Shown here one piece after another: positions 53,966-62,662 of a stretch of 64,000 bases of DNA. The number at the start of each line of letters is the position of its first letter. Position 1 is the first letter of the stretch. Below the pieces are notes generated by a model. The model saw nothing but the letters and a program-made list of their open reading frames with translations, searched no databases and was not told the DNA's origin. The position numbers and the translations under genes were made by a program. The stretch covers positions 601,299 through 665,298 of the forward strand of contig NZ_QCZH01000001.1 of NCBI RefSeq assembly GCF_003097655.1, written 5' to 3'. The stretch comes from Flavobacterium laiguense (lineage in GTDB: Bacteria > Bacteroidota > Bacteroidia > Flavobacteriales > Flavobacteriaceae).

Positions 53966-53999
53966 AAAAAGCCCTCATTTTGTAAAATGAGGGCTTTTT
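53966..53999. terminator. Two-way terminator between the surface protein gene and bioB
   Basis: AAAAAGCCCTCATTTT and AAAATGAGGGCTTTTT form a perfect stem of up to 16 bp with A and T tracts on both sides, placed between convergent genes. Confidence 0.92.
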
Positions 54000-54018
54000 A
54001 ATGAAACTGTAGAGCGAT

Positions 54019-55104
54019 TTATTTTCCTTTTATAGAAGCTTCCAGATTTTTTTCGATGGTATGACTTGGTCTTGTCCATTTTGGTTTTTCTCCAAGAGAT
54101 TGAAATTGAGAATCTACAGCTTCAACGGTTTGTGGTTGTACTACTTTAGTAAATGGTTTTTGTGGTTTTAAACCCAATAAGTCAAACATTTTCATGTCTT
54201 CATTAACATCAGGATTTGGGGTTGTCAGTAATTTATCTCCTGCAAAGATAGAATTGGCTCCTGCAAAGAAACACATCGCTTGACCTTCACGACTCATGTT
54301 CATTCTTCCTGCTGACAAACGAACTTGTGTATTTGGCATTACAATTCTGGTTGTAGCCACCATTCGAATCATTTCCCAAATTTCTACTGGTTTTTCATTT
54401 TCCATCGGAGTACCTTCTACAGGAACTAATGCATTGATAGGAACCGATTCAGGTTGTGGGTTTAATGTAGCAAGGGCAACCAGCATTCCAGCTCTGTCCT
54501 CTATGCTTTCTCCCATCCCTATAATTCCTCCACTACAAACCGTAACGCTAGTTTTACGTACATTTTCTATGGTTTGTAAACGGTCTTCAAAACCGCGTGT
54601 CGAAATAACTTCTTTATAATAATCTTCAGAGGTGTCTAAATTGTGATTGTAGGCGTATAAACCGGCTTCTGCTAGTCGTTGGGCTTGGTTTTCGGTAATC
54701 ATACCCAAGGTACAACAAACCTCCATGTCCATTTTGTTAATGGTGCGAACCATTTCTAAAACTTGATCGAATTCAGGGCCGTCTTTTACGTTTCTCCAAG
54801 CGGCTCCCATACATACACGGGAAGAACCTCCGGATTTGGCTTGAATAGCTTGCTCTTTTACTTGATTTACCGACATTAAGTTGTTGCCTTCAACGCCAGT
54901 ATTGTATCTCGCTGCTTGTGGGCAATACCCGCAGTCTTCAGAACAACCTCCTGTTTTAATAGAAACCAAAGTAGATACTTGAACCACATTTGGGTCGTGG
55001 TGTTCTCGATGAATGGTTGCTGCTTCAAAAAGCAAATCCATCATCGGTTTGTTATATATTGCAATAATTTCTTCTTTCGTCCAGTTGTGTTTTGTGATGC
55101 TCAT
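54019..55104 (-). CDS. bioB: Biotin synthase
   Basis: BioB is a radical-SAM enzyme that inserts sulphur into dethiobiotin. The 361-residue protein has the 4Fe-4S motif C-x3-C-x2-C in GGCSEDCGYCPQAARYN, then GSSRVCMGAAWRN, CTLGMITENQAQRL and LSAGRMNMS (the Arg ligand of the 2Fe-2S cluster). The ATG at 55104 is chosen: the longer frame from 55128 starts inside the TACTTTTG promoter box, and AAGGATCA lies just before 55104. It is transcribed apart from the other bio genes, facing them. Confidence 0.96.
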   Translation of the reverse strand: MSITKHNWTKEEIIAIYNKPMMDLLFEAATIHREHHDPNVVQVSTLVSIKTGGCSEDCGYCPQAARYNTGVEGNNLMSVNQVKEQAIQAKSGGSSRVCMGAAWRNVKDGPEFDQVLEMVRTINKMDMEVCCTLGMITENQAQRLAEAGLYAYNHNLDTSEDYYKEVISTRGFEDRLQTIENVRKTSVTVCSGGIIGMGESIEDRAGMLVALATLNPQPESVPINALVPVEGTPMENEKPVEIWEMIRMVATTRIVMPNTQVRLSAGRMNMSREGQAMCFFAGANSIFAGDKLLTTPNPDVNEDMKMFDLLGLKPQKPFTKVVQPQTVEAVDSQFQSLGEKPKWTRPSHTIEKNLEASIKGK

Positions 55105-55125
55105 TGATCCTTTTTTTTGATGCCT

Positions 55126-55156
55126 CAAAAGTAATCAAATTGTTATTAAGAACCAA
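55126..55156 (-). promoter_or_regulatory. Promoter of bioB
   Basis: On the minus strand TTGG (55156-55153), 19 bases, then TACTTTTG (55133-55126), a good match to TTTG-N19-TAnnTTTG with one change. It decides the bioB start downstream at 55104. Confidence 0.65.
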
Positions 55157-55203
55157 TGAATGGGTTGAAAAAGACTTGTTGTGGATATTTTAAAATGAGC
55201 TGT

Positions 55204-55641
55204 TTAATCGGCGGTAAATTTGTCATTCCAATAGAGCATAAGCAACAATGTCACGATAACCGAAGAAGCAATTCCTTCAAAAAGCAAACTAAAACAATAC
55301 ATATTGATCGATGGGTGTCCTCCAAATAGAAAGGTTTCGGATAGTGTTGAGGTATAATCGTCTACACCTCGCATATAACTGTAAATGAGTAATCCTACAA
55401 TACTTAGAAACACACCTACCAGTGAAGTTACCAATGCAGCTCTAACATTAGGGAGAAATTTTTTCTTGCCATGTGCTACTCTTGATTGTATAGTATTATT
55501 TACGGCATAAAGCACAAAAAAGATGTTAAACAGTCTTAAATAAAAAAGATGTGCTAATCCTAAAAATTCCATTATTAGAAAATAAGTCCCAATTGCTATA
55601 AAAATGAAGTATCCATTTTTAAATTCTGTTTTTACTTTCAT
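55204..55641 (-). CDS. Small four-helix membrane protein, unknown function
   Basis: A 145-residue protein with four hydrophobic helices (FIFIAIGTYFLIMEFLGL; LYLRLFNIFFVLYAV; ALVTSLVGVFLSIVGLLIY; FSLLFEGIASSVIVTLLLML) and a short basic N-terminus. DUF4199-like in general shape but I cannot confirm the family. A polar stretch between helices 3 and 4 (MRGVDDYTSTLSETFLFGG) should face outward. It lies 99 bases upstream of bioB with its own spacing, so an operon is unlikely. Confidence 0.75.
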   Translation of the reverse strand: MKVKTEFKNGYFIFIAIGTYFLIMEFLGLAHLFYLRLFNIFFVLYAVNNTIQSRVAHGKKKFLPNVRAALVTSLVGVFLSIVGLLIYSYMRGVDDYTSTLSETFLFGGHPSINMYCFSLLFEGIASSVIVTLLLMLYWNDKFTAD

Positions 55642-55758
55642 TTGGTTTGATTTTAAAAAGTTTAAAAATACGAAATGCTTTGATAAACAAGTAGGTTACT
55701 ATCAAATTTACGAAAAAAAAACCAAAAAAATCAAGTGAAGTTCAAAAAAGAGTGATGC

Positions 55759-56709
55759 TTAGTTTTTAAATTTCTCAAAATAGGTTAATGCCTTTTTTTT
55801 GTCTTTTTCTAATTGTTGTTTTAAAACTGAGATAGAATCAAATTTTTGTTCAGCACGAATTCTTTCCAGTATAGAGACTGTTATTTTTTGACCGTATAAA
55901 TCTTCATCAAAATCAAAGTAGTTAATTTCTATCGTTTGGTGTTTTCCATCAACTGTTGGATTAAAGCCAATATTCATCATCCCGAAAACCGTTTTATCGT
56001 TAAGAATGCTCTTTACGATATAAACGCCGTTTTGAGGAATGAGTTTAAAGTTTTCTTCTAGTTTTAAATTTGCTGTGGGAAAACCAATGGTTCTGCCTAA
56101 TTGCTTTCCTTTTGTGATGGTGCCTGTTAGTGAATAATTGTAACCCAGGTATTCATTGGCCAAAGCCACATTGCCTTCGATCAAAGCATTTCTAATTTTT
56201 GTGGAGCTTACGGAAACTTCTTTGATTTCTTGGGCCGAAATTTCTTCGACTTCAAAATCATATTGTTTCCCAAAGGCTTTTAAATCATCAATATTTGCTG
56301 TTCTGTTTCTTCCAAAACGATGGTCATGCCCAATGATTATTTTCTGGATATGAAATTGGTCTACAAGTACGTTTTTTACAAATTCTTCTGCGGTCAACCT
56401 CGAAAATTTTTCGTCAAAAGGATGTATGACCAGATTTTGTATTCCTATTTCTTCTAATAAATGAATTTTTTCATCAAGGCTGTTCAATAATTTTATTTCA
56501 GATCCTTCTTGTAGAACCATTCGAGGGTGCGGAAAAAAAGTAAGTACCAGACTTTCATATTTTCCGTTTTCGGTATTTTGGGTAACTCTCTCTAATATTT
56601 TTTTATGACCAAAATGGACACCGTCAAAAGTCCCTAGAGTCAGAATCGTTTTTTTTATAGTTCCATTAGCTGTGGTATGGAAATCGTTTATGGAATAAAA
56701 AATCTTCAA
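55759..56709 (-). CDS. ribF: Bifunctional riboflavin kinase/FAD synthetase
   Basis: RibF phosphorylates riboflavin to FMN and adenylates it to FAD. The N-terminal FAD-synthetase part has TLGTFDGVHFGHKKIL, TFFPHPRMVL and IIIGHDHRFGRNR; the C-terminal kinase has GRTIGFPTANLKL and VYIVKS ... TVDGKHQTIEINYFDFDEDLYG. Start: the longest frame begins at ATG 56775, but those 22 extra residues lie over a TAAATTTG promoter box (56738-56731). The conserved N-terminus (KIFYSINDF) is preceded by TTG at 56709, giving 316 residues, the normal length. Confidence 0.9.
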   Translation of the reverse strand: MKIFYSINDFHTTANGTIKKTILTLGTFDGVHFGHKKILERVTQNTENGKYESLVLTFFPHPRMVLQEGSEIKLLNSLDEKIHLLEEIGIQNLVIHPFDEKFSRLTAEEFVKNVLVDQFHIQKIIIGHDHRFGRNRTANIDDLKAFGKQYDFEVEEISAQEIKEVSVSSTKIRNALIEGNVALANEYLGYNYSLTGTITKGKQLGRTIGFPTANLKLEENFKLIPQNGVYIVKSILNDKTVFGMMNIGFNPTVDGKHQTIEINYFDFDEDLYGQKITVSILERIRAEQKFDSISVLKQQLEKDKKKALTYFEKFKN

Positions 56710-56730
56710 AGTATGTATTTTAAGATTTTG

Positions 56731-56738
56731 CAAATTTA
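56731..56738 (-). promoter_or_regulatory. -7 box of the ribF promoter
   Basis: TAAATTTG on the minus strand is a perfect TAnnTTTG match 21 bases before the TTG at 56709. No convincing -33 box was found at the normal distance. Confidence 0.5.
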
Positions 56739-56897
56739 TACTATCTATTTTAAAATGGACAGTAAGAAGTTTCAATTTTTATGGATTTTCACACTTATGT
56801 GTTGAAATAATCTTTAAAAACGATTCTATATCATACTTTGACCGAACGATTTTTTTAAATCGTTTTTAAATCGTTGTGTATTCCATTGTAAATGAAT

Positions 56898-56905
56898 TAA
56901 TTTTG
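56898..56905 (+). promoter_or_regulatory. -7 box of the metalloprotease promoter
   Basis: TAATTTTG fits TAnnTTTG; GTTG lies 21 bases upstream (56873-56876). The GTG that opens the longest protease frame (56905) overlaps this box, which supports the ATG at 56926 as start. Confidence 0.5.
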
Positions 56906-56925
56906 TGTGTCAAATTTATATAATT

Positions 56926-59595
56926 ATGAATAGATTACTACTTTGTTTGGGGTTGCTCGTTGTAAGCTTTGTTGGGTATTCCCAAGAAAGATCGTCTTGG
57001 ACAGCAGTGAATTATTCTCAAAAACAGGAAAGCAATTCCGAATTAGGCTATAAGTTGCTTTTTAAGTTAAATGAAACTGAATTTAAACAGAAGTTGACGA
57101 CTTTTCATTCTAGAGCTTCTGTTGTTAAAGCGATAGAGGTTGCTATTCCAAATAAGGATGGGAAAATAGAGCGGTTTGTTGTTGTGGAATCTTCCAATTT
57201 TGCGCCCGAACTACAAGCGCAATACCCTGAAATTCGGGCATATTCAGGAACTGGAATTACAGATCCTACTGCGTCTATTTGTTTTAGCGTTTCTCCAAAA
57301 GGGATTCAAACTATGGTTTTAAGAGGCGATAGTGGTTCTGAATTTATAGAACCTTTTGCTGATGATAAATCGATGTATGTGGTTTTGACTTCCAAAAACA
57401 GGAACAAAGGAACTTTGCCTCTAACTTGCAAAACAGTAGATGTAGCGTTAAATAAAGCTTTAGTTAAAAAAACCAGTGCATTAAAGTCGAATAATGGAGT
57501 TTTTAAAACCATGCGACTGGCCTTGTCCTGTACAAGTGAATATACTACTTATTTTGGTGGAACAGTTAACGGTGCTTTAGTAGGGATGAATGCTACCATG
57601 ACTAGGGTTAATGGGATTTTTAATAAAGACTTAGCACTAAAATTGGAAATTATAGCCAATAATAATTTGGTTGTATATACCGATGCAGCTACAGATCCGT
57701 ATTCTGATGCTGCAGCAGGGTCAGATGGGGCTTGGAATTTGGAATTACAATCGACTCTAACTTCGGTTATCGGTAATGATAAATATGATATTGGCCATTT
57801 GTTTGGGGCTTCTGGCGGTGGAGGAGATGCGGGTTGTATTGGGTGTATATGTATAGACCCATCGCCATCAGATCAATATGGAAAAGGGAGTGCTTTTACT
57901 TCTCCGTCAAATGATAAACCAGAAGGAGATGCTTTTGATATTGATTATGTAGCCCATGAAATGGGGCATCAACTAGGGGCTAATCATACTTTTTCGTTTG
58001 ATGTGGAAGGTACTGGAGTCAGTGTAGAGCCAGGAAGCGGTTCCACTATTATGGGTTATGCTGGAATTTCGAAGGGTTATGATGTTCAGGGTCAATCGGA
58101 TGATTATTTTGCCTATGCAAGTATTAAGCAGATACAAGATAATCTTTCAACTAAAACATGTCCAGTTAGTACGACAATGAGTAATCAAACGCCTACGGTC
58201 AGTGCGGGATCGGATTATACGATACCTAAAAGCACTCCTTTTGTTTTGAAGGGAACAGGTTCGGATCCTAATGGTAATGCGATGACTTATTGTTGGGAAC
58301 AAAATGATTCAGCAACTGGTAGTCAAAGCAATGGGAATAGTATGGCGTATGCAACCAAGCCTAATGGCCCTAATTTTAGATCCTTTTTGCCAAGCAATTC
58401 CACTAATAGATATTTTCCGGCTTTGAGCAGAGTGATAGCGGGTCAATTGTCTTCCTCGTGGGAGTCTGTTTCGTCTATTGGGAGAGATTTGAATTTTGCA
58501 TTTACAGCAAGAGATAATGCGGCTTCGGGTTCTGGACAAACTAATTCGGATACCATGGTGGTTACGGTAGATGATACTAAAGGTCCATTTGTTGTAACTT
58601 CTCAAAATTCACCTGATTCCAGTTGGGTTTTGGGATCTGGGCAAACTATAACTTGGAGTGTGAATGGTGCAAGTTCTTTGTTTGGTTCTGCCAATGTGAA
58701 TATTAAACTGTCTACTGATGGAGGTCTGACTTTTCCGGTGTTTTTGGCAACGAATAAGCCTAACGATGGGGCGGAAGTTGTTACGGCACCCATGACTCCT
58801 GCCAAAAATTGTAGAATTATGATTGAGCCAACGGGGAATATTTATTATGCTGTGAATAGTGCTCCTTTTGCCATTGGGTATTCTGTAGCTACTTCTTGTA
58901 ATTCGTATGCTTTTGCTGTGCCGATTCCTATACCGGAATCGCAAACTTATGCAGAGAAAATGATTGTTGTACAGGCTACTTCTTCAGAGGTTGTTGATGT
59001 TAATTTTGCCTTGAGGTTTACCCATTCGTATATGTCGGATGTTCAAATAGAAATAGTTAGTCCGAAAGGAACTGTAGTGAAATTATTTGACGGATCTTGT
59101 GGTGCAACCAATAGTAGTTTGACTGTTACCTACGATGATTTGGGAGGTGCATTGATTTGTGGTTCAACAGCATTGCAAACAGTTGCTCCGGCTCAACTTT
59201 TATCCGCTTTTAATGGTGAAAATCCACAAGGGATTTGGACGCTTAGGACTCGTGATCTGTTTGTTAATGATGCAGGAACGATAGATACGGCTTCTATAAC
59301 TATTTGTTCCAGTGCCTATACTACTTTGGCAACGCCAAGTTTTGAAATCAATGATTTTGTTTTGTATCCTAATCCAAATAAAGGAAATTTTGCTATTCGC
59401 TTTACGAGTGTTAATTCAACTGGAGTAGTGATTGTGGTTAATGATATGTTGGGGAGGAAAATCTACGAGAATAAATTTGAAAACAAGGGCGATTTTAATG
59501 AAAATATTCAATTAAAGAACGTGACATCGGGTGTTTATCTAGTGTCGGTTATTGATGGAGATCGAAAAGGGGTTTCTAAAATTGTAATTGAATAG
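56926..59595 (+). CDS. Secreted zinc metalloprotease with P domain and T9SS tail
   Basis: An 889-residue secreted protease. Signal peptide (MNRLLLCLGLLVVSFVGYSQ), a propeptide-like region (to about 190), then a reprolysin-type (M12B-like) catalytic domain with HEMGHQLGANHTF (H-E-x2-H-x2-G-x2-H, about residue 344) and the Met-turn STIMGYAG. Next are Ig-like/fibronectin-like parts (TVSAGSDYTIPKSTPFVLKG ...), a proprotein-convertase P domain (VDVNFALRFTHSYMSDVQIEIVSP, GIWTLRTRDLF), and a type A T9SS sorting domain (VLYPNPNKGNF ... SGVYLVSV). It probably digests protein outside the cell. Confidence 0.92.
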   Translation: MNRLLLCLGLLVVSFVGYSQERSSWTAVNYSQKQESNSELGYKLLFKLNETEFKQKLTTFHSRASVVKAIEVAIPNKDGKIERFVVVESSNFAPELQAQYPEIRAYSGTGITDPTASICFSVSPKGIQTMVLRGDSGSEFIEPFADDKSMYVVLTSKNRNKGTLPLTCKTVDVALNKALVKKTSALKSNNGVFKTMRLALSCTSEYTTYFGGTVNGALVGMNATMTRVNGIFNKDLALKLEIIANNNLVVYTDAATDPYSDAAAGSDGAWNLELQSTLTSVIGNDKYDIGHLFGASGGGGDAGCIGCICIDPSPSDQYGKGSAFTSPSNDKPEGDAFDIDYVAHEMGHQLGANHTFSFDVEGTGVSVEPGSGSTIMGYAGISKGYDVQGQSDDYFAYASIKQIQDNLSTKTCPVSTTMSNQTPTVSAGSDYTIPKSTPFVLKGTGSDPNGNAMTYCWEQNDSATGSQSNGNSMAYATKPNGPNFRSFLPSNSTNRYFPALSRVIAGQLSSSWESVSSIGRDLNFAFTARDNAASGSGQTNSDTMVVTVDDTKGPFVVTSQNSPDSSWVLGSGQTITWSVNGASSLFGSANVNIKLSTDGGLTFPVFLATNKPNDGAEVVTAPMTPAKNCRIMIEPTGNIYYAVNSAPFAIGYSVATSCNSYAFAVPIPIPESQTYAEKMIVVQATSSEVVDVNFALRFTHSYMSDVQIEIVSPKGTVVKLFDGSCGATNSSLTVTYDDLGGALICGSTALQTVAPAQLLSAFNGENPQGIWTLRTRDLFVNDAGTIDTASITICSSAYTTLATPSFEINDFVLYPNPNKGNFAIRFTSVNSTGVVIVVNDMLGRKIYENKFENKGDFNENIQLKNVTSGVYLVSVIDGDRKGVSKIVIE

Positions 59596-59613
59596 TTTGA
59601 ATTTTAAATCTAT

Positions 59614-59650
59614 AAAAAAGGGAGGCAATTTAGTATTGTCTCCCTTTTTT
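59614..59650. terminator. Two-way terminator between protease and pth
   Basis: AAAAAAGGGAGGCAAT pairs with ATTGTCTCCCTTTTTT with one G-T wobble and a five-base loop, lying between convergent genes. Confidence 0.9.
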
Positions 59651-60219
59651 TATTTCCCATTAAAAGTATTCATGGTGTTTTCAAGTCCCGCTGTTCCAAA
59701 AGATTTTATGATTTCGGAAGCAAGCTCCAGTCTTTCGGGAAGTTTGGCTTTTTCTTCTTCGTCCCAATCGCCAAGAACGTAATCGACTTGTTGCCCTTTT
59801 TTGAACTCATCGCTGATGCCAAATCGGAAACGGGTGTATTGTTGTGTGTTTAGGATAAGATTGATATTTTTGAGTCCGTTATGGCCTCCATCGCTGCCTT
59901 TTGGTTTGATGCGAATGGTTCCGAACGAAAGATTCAGATCATCGGTTACGACCAATAGGTTTTCGAGGGGAATGTTTTCTTTGTCCATCCAGTATTTTAC
60001 GGCTTTTCCGCTCAAATTCATGTAGGTGTTGGGCTTTAGAAGAAAAAAGGTTCTTCCTTTGAATTTGTATTCGGCCAGTGCGCCTAGTTTTACGGTCTCG
60101 AAATTGATTCCTTCTTTTCGGGCTAGGAAATCTACGATTTTGAAACCAATGTTGTGTCGGGTGTTTACGTATTCGGAGCCGATGTTACCAAGGCCAACGA
60201 TTAAAAATTTATTACTCAC
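59650..60219 (-). CDS. pth: Peptidyl-tRNA hydrolase
   Basis: Pth frees tRNA from prematurely released peptidyl-tRNA. Motifs: [20 protein letters not shown] (with the catalytic His), [13 protein letters not shown] and [30 protein letters not shown]. The longest frame starts at 60333 and adds 38 residues, but that DNA includes a CCCGATAGCTATCGGG palindrome and repeat text, and the extra protein is not family-like. A GTG at 60219 gives 189 residues ([11 protein letters not shown]...), the normal size, and is preferred. No ATG lies closer. Confidence 0.92.
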   Translation of the reverse strand: MSNKFLIVGLGNIGSEYVNTRHNIGFKIVDFLARKEGINFETVKLGALAEYKFKGRTFFLLKPNTYMNLSGKAVKYWMDKENIPLENLLVVTDDLNLSFGTIRIKPKGSDGGHNGLKNINLILNTQQYTRFRFGISDEFKKGQQVDYVLGDWDEEEKAKLPERLELASEIIKSFGTAGLENTMNTFNGK

Positions 60220-60302
60220 GTTTTTTATTGTTTTTTGGTGTTCGTGAACCTCCGGTTTTATGTTATCTGTGTTATCTGCTGTTTTTGTTGATGAAAACGT
60301 TT

Positions 60303-60318
60303 GCTCCCGATAGCTATC
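60303..60318. repeat. Perfect palindrome CCCGATAGCTATCGGG
   Basis: A 16-base perfect palindrome lies upstream of pth, within the stretch that the longest pth frame would translate. A shorter relative of the same words (GATAG, CGGG) appears in the family 1 elements. It could be an operator or a repeat fragment. Confidence 0.55.
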
Positions 60319-60404
60319 GGGACATTTGATCATGGTGCAAAAATAGACTTAATCTGTTAATTAAGGAAACTTGTGTGTTGGAAAATGTTTTGTGGGTAGC
60401 GGAG

Positions 60405-60500
60405 AAATCACCCCGCCTTTCAGGCACCTCTCCAAAGGAGGGGAATATGTATGACTTCCTCTCCTGTGGAGGGGTGCCCAACGGGCGGGGTGGTTTTTTT
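60405..60500 (-). repeat. Hairpin element, family 2, copy 2 (inverted)
   Basis: Read on the minus strand it gives AAAAAACCACCCCGCCCGTT, GGGCACCCCTCC, a hairpin core, and GGAGAGGTGCCTGAAAGGCGGGGTG, matching copy 1 at 16885-16983 over its full length, including the unpaired asymmetric parts. The core pairs less perfectly here than in copy 1. Confidence 0.9.
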
Positions 60501-60545
60501 GTGCCAATCTTGTAATAATCCCAAGAACAAAACCATAAAACCCAA

Positions 60546-60617
60546 TTAGCCCCGATGGGAGGGAAAATCCTTTTATTTTTTCCTTTAAAAAATAAAAGAT
60601 TTGGAAGGACAGCGGGA
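60546..60617 (+). repeat. Palindromic element, family 1, copy C
   Basis: TTAGCCCCGATGGGAGGGAA, then AATC, an 11-bp inner stem (CTTTTATTTTT / AAAAATAAAAG), then ATTTGGAAGGACAGCGGGAA. Outer parts match copies A and B; the inner stem is unrelated in sequence. An open frame running through this and the neighbouring hairpin is not a gene. The 60220-60710 gap otherwise holds no gene. Confidence 0.85.
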
Positions 60618-60660
60618 AACCTATTTCCTAAAATGCCTAATCTTTCGCTTCTGGTCAAAA

Positions 60661-60692
60661 AAAAAGCACCAGTTTTACAACTGATGCTTTTA
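60661..60692 (-). terminator. Terminator after rplY
   Basis: AAAAGCACCAGTT and AACTGATGCTTTT form a stem with one C-A mismatch and a four-base loop just past the rplY stop on the minus strand, with T-runs on that strand. Confidence 0.75.
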
Positions 60693-60710
60693 TGATTGAT
60701 TGAAAAAATA

Positions 60711-61322
60711 TTATTTTTTCTTTTTTCCTGCAGGAGCTTTCGCTGCTTTTGCTGCTTCTTGAGCTGCTTTCATAGCCGCACGAGAGATCTTCACTTGACA
60801 AATTACTGTATTGTCTGGGTGCATGATTTTGAAGTTTTCAGCAGGCACTTTAGTAACGTATAATTTGTTACCCATGTCTAGTGGAGTAATGTCAGCTTCA
60901 ACGAAATCTGGAAGATTTTTTGGTAAAGCTCTTACTTTTAATTTACGGTTGTTCAAACGTAAATCTCCACCTGCCATAACTCCTTTTGAGTTACCGATGA
61001 TTTTTACTGGAACTTCCATAGTGATTTCTTTGTCATCAAAGATTTGAAAGAAGTCAATATGTAAAATTTTGTCAGATACCGGGTGAACTTGAATATCTTG
61101 TAAAATTGCGTCGAATGTTTTACCGTTTCCAAGCTCAATCACAACTGTGTGCGCGTTTGGAGTGTAAACCAAGGTTTTGAATGCTTTTTCGTCTGCTGAA
61201 AAATGAACTGCTTGTTTTCCTCCGTATAACACGCAAGGAACCGCTCCAGCATTACGTAAGGCTTTAGTTGCTACTTTGCCTACGCTTTCTCTTTCTGATC
61301 CTTTAATTGTAATCGATTTCAT
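60711..61322 (-). CDS. rplY: 50S ribosomal protein L25 (general stress protein Ctc type)
   Basis: L25 binds 5S rRNA in the large subunit. The 203-residue protein is the longer CTC/TL5 type: an N-terminal 5S-binding domain ([49 protein letters not shown]) and a C-terminal domain ([33 protein letters not shown]). The tail is a run of Ala and Lys ending AGKKKK. It follows prs on the same strand with a 62-base gap, the usual prs-rplY-pth order of bacteria. Confidence 0.95.
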   Translation of the reverse strand: MKSITIKGSERESVGKVATKALRNAGAVPCVLYGGKQAVHFSADEKAFKTLVYTPNAHTVVIELGNGKTFDAILQDIQVHPVSDKILHIDFFQIFDDKEITMEVPVKIIGNSKGVMAGGDLRLNNRKLKVRALPKNLPDFVEADITPLDMGNKLYVTKVPAENFKIMHPDNTVICQVKISRAAMKAAQEAAKAAKAPAGKKKK

Positions 61323-61384
61323 TGTAAAAATTTATATAGTTATTAATTAAACTCGTTTTTGTATCAGCTTTTGGTTTTTGTGAA

Positions 61385-62326
61385 TTACATCAAAAACTTT
61401 CCGCTAATAGAATTGTTGTGGTGTACCATGTGCATTACTTCGGCAAAAAGAGGTGCACAACTCACTACTTTTATTTTGTTAGATTGTTTCTTTAACGGAA
61501 TTGAATCGGTTACGATTAATTCCAACAATTGTGAATTCTCTATTTTTTCGTAAGCCTCGCCAGATAATATGGCGTGGGTACAAATAGCTCTTACGCTTAA
61601 GGCTCCTTTTTCGATCATTAAATCGGCGGCTTTCGCCAAAGTGCCTCCGGTATCTATCATGTCATCCACTAAGATTACATTTTTACCTCTTACTTCTCCG
61701 ATAAGCTCCATTGTTTCGATGACGTTGGCTGCTTTTCTTTGTTTGTAACAGATTACTACTTCAGAATTTAAGAATTTAGAATAAGCGTAAGCTCTCTTTG
61801 ATCCTCCCATGTCTGGTGAAGCAATCATTAAATTGTCTAAACCTAAACTTTCTACATAAGGTAAAAAGATAGTGGATGCAAAAAGATGATCTACTGGTTT
61901 CTCGAAGAATCCTTGTATTTGATCAGCATGCAAATCCATGGTCATTATTCTTGTTGCACCGGCAGCGTCTAATAAATTTGCTACAAGTTTTGCTCCTATC
62001 GGAACTCTTGGTTTGTCTTTTCTGTCTTGTCTTGCCCAACCAAAATAAGGGATTACTGCTGTAATGTGTCTTGCCGATGCGCGTTTTGCTGCGTCAATCA
62101 TTAATAGCAATTCCATCAAATTATCTGCGCTTGGAAAAGTAGAGCAAACAATAAAAACGCGTAAGCCTCTGATTGATTCTTCGTAAGAAGGTTGAAATTC
62201 GCCATCGCTATAAGTAGACATAGTAACTTTTCCCATTGGGATACCATACTCTTTTGCGATTTTCTCTGCAAGATATTCACTTTTTGAACAAGCAAAAATT
62301 TTAGCTTCTGGTTCTAGGTGTGACAT
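61385..62326 (-). CDS. prs: Ribose-phosphate pyrophosphokinase
   Basis: Prs makes PRPP from ribose-5-phosphate and ATP, the precursor of nucleotides, His and Trp. The 313-residue enzyme shows FACSKSEYLAEKIAKEYG, the flexible FGWARQDRKDKPR loop, the MDLHADQIQGFF metal/ATP site and the PRPP-binding VILVDDMIDTGGT. It heads the prs-rplY(-pth) group. Its promoter box TAAATTTG (62383-62376, minus strand) lies 50 bases upstream, divergent from tRNA-Leu. Confidence 0.97.
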   Translation of the reverse strand: MSHLEPEAKIFACSKSEYLAEKIAKEYGIPMGKVTMSTYSDGEFQPSYEESIRGLRVFIVCSTFPSADNLMELLLMIDAAKRASARHITAVIPYFGWARQDRKDKPRVPIGAKLVANLLDAAGATRIMTMDLHADQIQGFFEKPVDHLFASTIFLPYVESLGLDNLMIASPDMGGSKRAYAYSKFLNSEVVICYKQRKAANVIETMELIGEVRGKNVILVDDMIDTGGTLAKAADLMIEKGALSVRAICTHAILSGEAYEKIENSQLLELIVTDSIPLKKQSNKIKVVSCAPLFAEVMHMVHHNNSISGKFLM

Positions 62327-62375
62327 TTAATTTGTTGTTTTGTAGTTAGTTGTGTATTCCGTTTTTAACGAGGTG

Positions 62376-62405
62376 CAAATTTAGAAAATAAAATCAACTC
62401 TGAAA
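62376..62405 (-). promoter_or_regulatory. Promoter of prs
   Basis: TTTC (62405-62402), 18 bases, TAAATTTG (62383-62376) on the minus strand. A good -7 box; the -33 box has one mismatch. Confidence 0.55.
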
Positions 62406-62426
62406 GGAAAATTTTTAGTTTTTTTA

Positions 62427-62457
62427 TTAGAATATTTAAAAATGTTTTTTACATTTG
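62427..62457 (+). promoter_or_regulatory. Promoter of tRNA-Leu
   Basis: TTAG (62427-62430), 19 bases, TACATTTG (62450-62457): near-perfect Bacteroidota promoter pointing to the tRNA 86 bases further on. Confidence 0.65.
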
Positions 62458-62542
62458 CACCGTGTTAAAGGAAAAGATAGCGATTAACATTACTATCTCT
62501 TTATTGCGTTGAAATGACTGTCTGTCATTTCATGTCTGCTAA

Positions 62543-62622
62543 GCCCGGATGGCGGAATTGGTAGACGCGCTGGTCTCAAACACCTGTGGGAAACCGTGCC
62601 GGTTCGACTCCGGCTCCGGGTA
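62543..62622 (+). tRNA. tRNA-Leu (anticodon CAA)
   Basis: Acceptor stem GCCCGGA pairs with TCCGGGT, D-arm GCG/CGC with TTGGTAGA loop, anticodon loop CTCAAAC with anticodon CAA, a long variable arm (class II, GTGGGAAACCGT) and T-arm GCCGG-TTCGACT-CCGGC. CCA is not encoded. The anticodon stem (CTGGT / ACCTG) has a T-T mismatch at positions 28-42. Confidence 0.93.
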
Positions 62623-62625
62623 CTT

Positions 62626-62662
62626 AAAACCTCTGAAATCTATTGATTTTCAGAGGTTTTTG
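62626..62662 (+). terminator. Terminator after tRNA-Leu
   Basis: AAAACCTCTGAAA and TTTCAGAGGTTTT form a 13-bp stem followed by T residues. Confidence 0.85.

Noticed and set aside
60314..60658. Minus-strand open frame of 114 codons upstream of pth
   Set aside because: It runs through the family 2 hairpin and family 1 element; the predicted protein is a translation of these repeats with no domain.
62327..62542. Small RNA gene between prs and tRNA-Leu
   Set aside because: The spacer is fully explained by two divergent promoters; no stable fold or terminator of its own was seen.
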